Part shown: positions 33,263-33,347 of the stretch, one piece after another
How the letters are laid out: each line of letters begins with the position of its first letter
Numbering within the stretch: position 1 is the first letter of the stretch
NCBI GenBank assembly: GCA_028875345.1
Contig: JAPPEG010000085.1
Span: forward strand, 1 to 33,347
Direction: 5' to 3'
Origin: Gemmatimonadota bacterium
Lineage (GTDB): Bacteria > Latescibacterota > UBA2968 > UBA8231
DNA: 33,347 bases
Notes under the pieces: model-generated
The model's input: only the letters and a program-made list of their open reading frames with translations
Database searches by the model: none
Told to the model about the DNA's origin: nothing
Program-made: the position numbers and the translations under genes

Positions 33263-33347
33263 ATGCCTCAACACGTTGGGACGCAGATCTTTTGCGACGA
33301 CGCAATGCTAGCGCAAACGGAGAACGTCTGGCGCTCGGTCCATCACC
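33263..33347 (+). CDS. Start of a second propeller-type gene (truncated by window end)
   Basis: GAGAGGAGG at 33246-33254 followed eight bases later by ATG 33263 is a strong start. The frame stays open to the window edge (28 codons). It reads 'MPQHVGTQIFCDDAMLAQTENVWRSVHH'. The stretch 'QIFCDDAMLAQTENVWRSVH' lines up with 'ELFVDDYLIERLSNVELRLQ' of the preceding protein, so it is probably a tandem paralogue. It is too short for the ORF track, and its length and domains are unknown. Confidence 0.7.
   Translation, partial: MPQHVGTQIFCDDAMLAQTENVWRSVHH

Noticed and set aside
31992-33311. A 439-residue plus-strand ORF within the propeller gene.
   Set aside because: Very Arg/Pro/Leu/His-rich out-of-frame translation; the frame starting at 31804 has a ribosome binding site, Asp-boxes and sensible composition.

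Overview
This window looks like chromosomal DNA from a Gram-negative, aerobic, heterotrophic bacterium with moderately high GC. The combination seen here is three complete phytanoyl-CoA-dioxygenase (PhyH) family genes, two type I sulfatases, tandem Gfo/Idh/MocA oxidoreductases, a DUF6785-type membrane protein beside beta-propeller proteins, and a DUF362 protein ending in an 'NYPNPFNPST' FlgD-like/type IX-style C-terminal domain. That combination resembles uncultured FCB-related or sponge/sediment lineages such as Candidatus Latescibacterota or Poribacteria. This assignment is inference from gene content; there is no rRNA or marker gene in the window. A lipoprotein and an exported protein with a sorting-type C-terminus support a diderm envelope.

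Layout. 1-257: the 3' end of a PQQ-type quinoprotein. About 303-359: a short possible relic of a PhyH gene. 421-1701: a Wzx-like flippase. 1721-4208: a visibly AT-richer island holding a PD-(D/E)XK putative restriction endonuclease (+) that meets, stop codon to stop codon, a DNA methyltransferase (-). The methyltransferase is preceded by a Phd/YefM antitoxin-like gene with no toxin, a strong promoter (TTGACA-17-TATATA) and a near-perfect 22-bp palindrome over the expected transcription start. This looks like a laterally acquired restriction-modification unit with an antitoxin-type autoregulator, and it is the most interesting part of the window. 4305-6406: PhyH plus a conserved unknown. 6410-7180 (-): cupin then DoxX. 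7259-11081: exported beta-sandwich protein, DUF362 protein with sorting domain, and ArsP-like permease. 11203-14988: a tight PhyH-sulfatase-sulfatase operon. 15073-19419: MFS transporter, RNase D, YbdG-like MscS channel, and O6-alkylguanine methyltransferase. 19433-21642: two Gfo/Idh/MocA oxidoreductases.

21685-24759 lies on the minus strand and encodes, in transcription order, GAPDH, a DtxR-family metalloregulator, a Rho-independent terminator, an SBF-like transporter and a small lipoprotein. 25091-28410 (+) is a probable operon of M20 peptidase, PhyH and Ldh2-family dehydrogenase, with the last two overlapping as TAATG. 28444-29556 (-) encodes a sialidase-like propeller. 29794-33347 (+) encodes a large DUF6785-like membrane protein, a beta-propeller protein and the start of what looks like a paralogous propeller gene cut by the window end.

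Taken together, most of the window suggests scavenging of sulfated or otherwise decorated organic matter: sulfatases, glycan-type propellers, sugar or cyclitol oxidoreductases, oxygenases, permeases and a peptidase. Housekeeping genes (gap, rnd, ogt-like, ybdG-like) are interspersed. I saw no tRNA, rRNA, CRISPR array, transposase or integrase.
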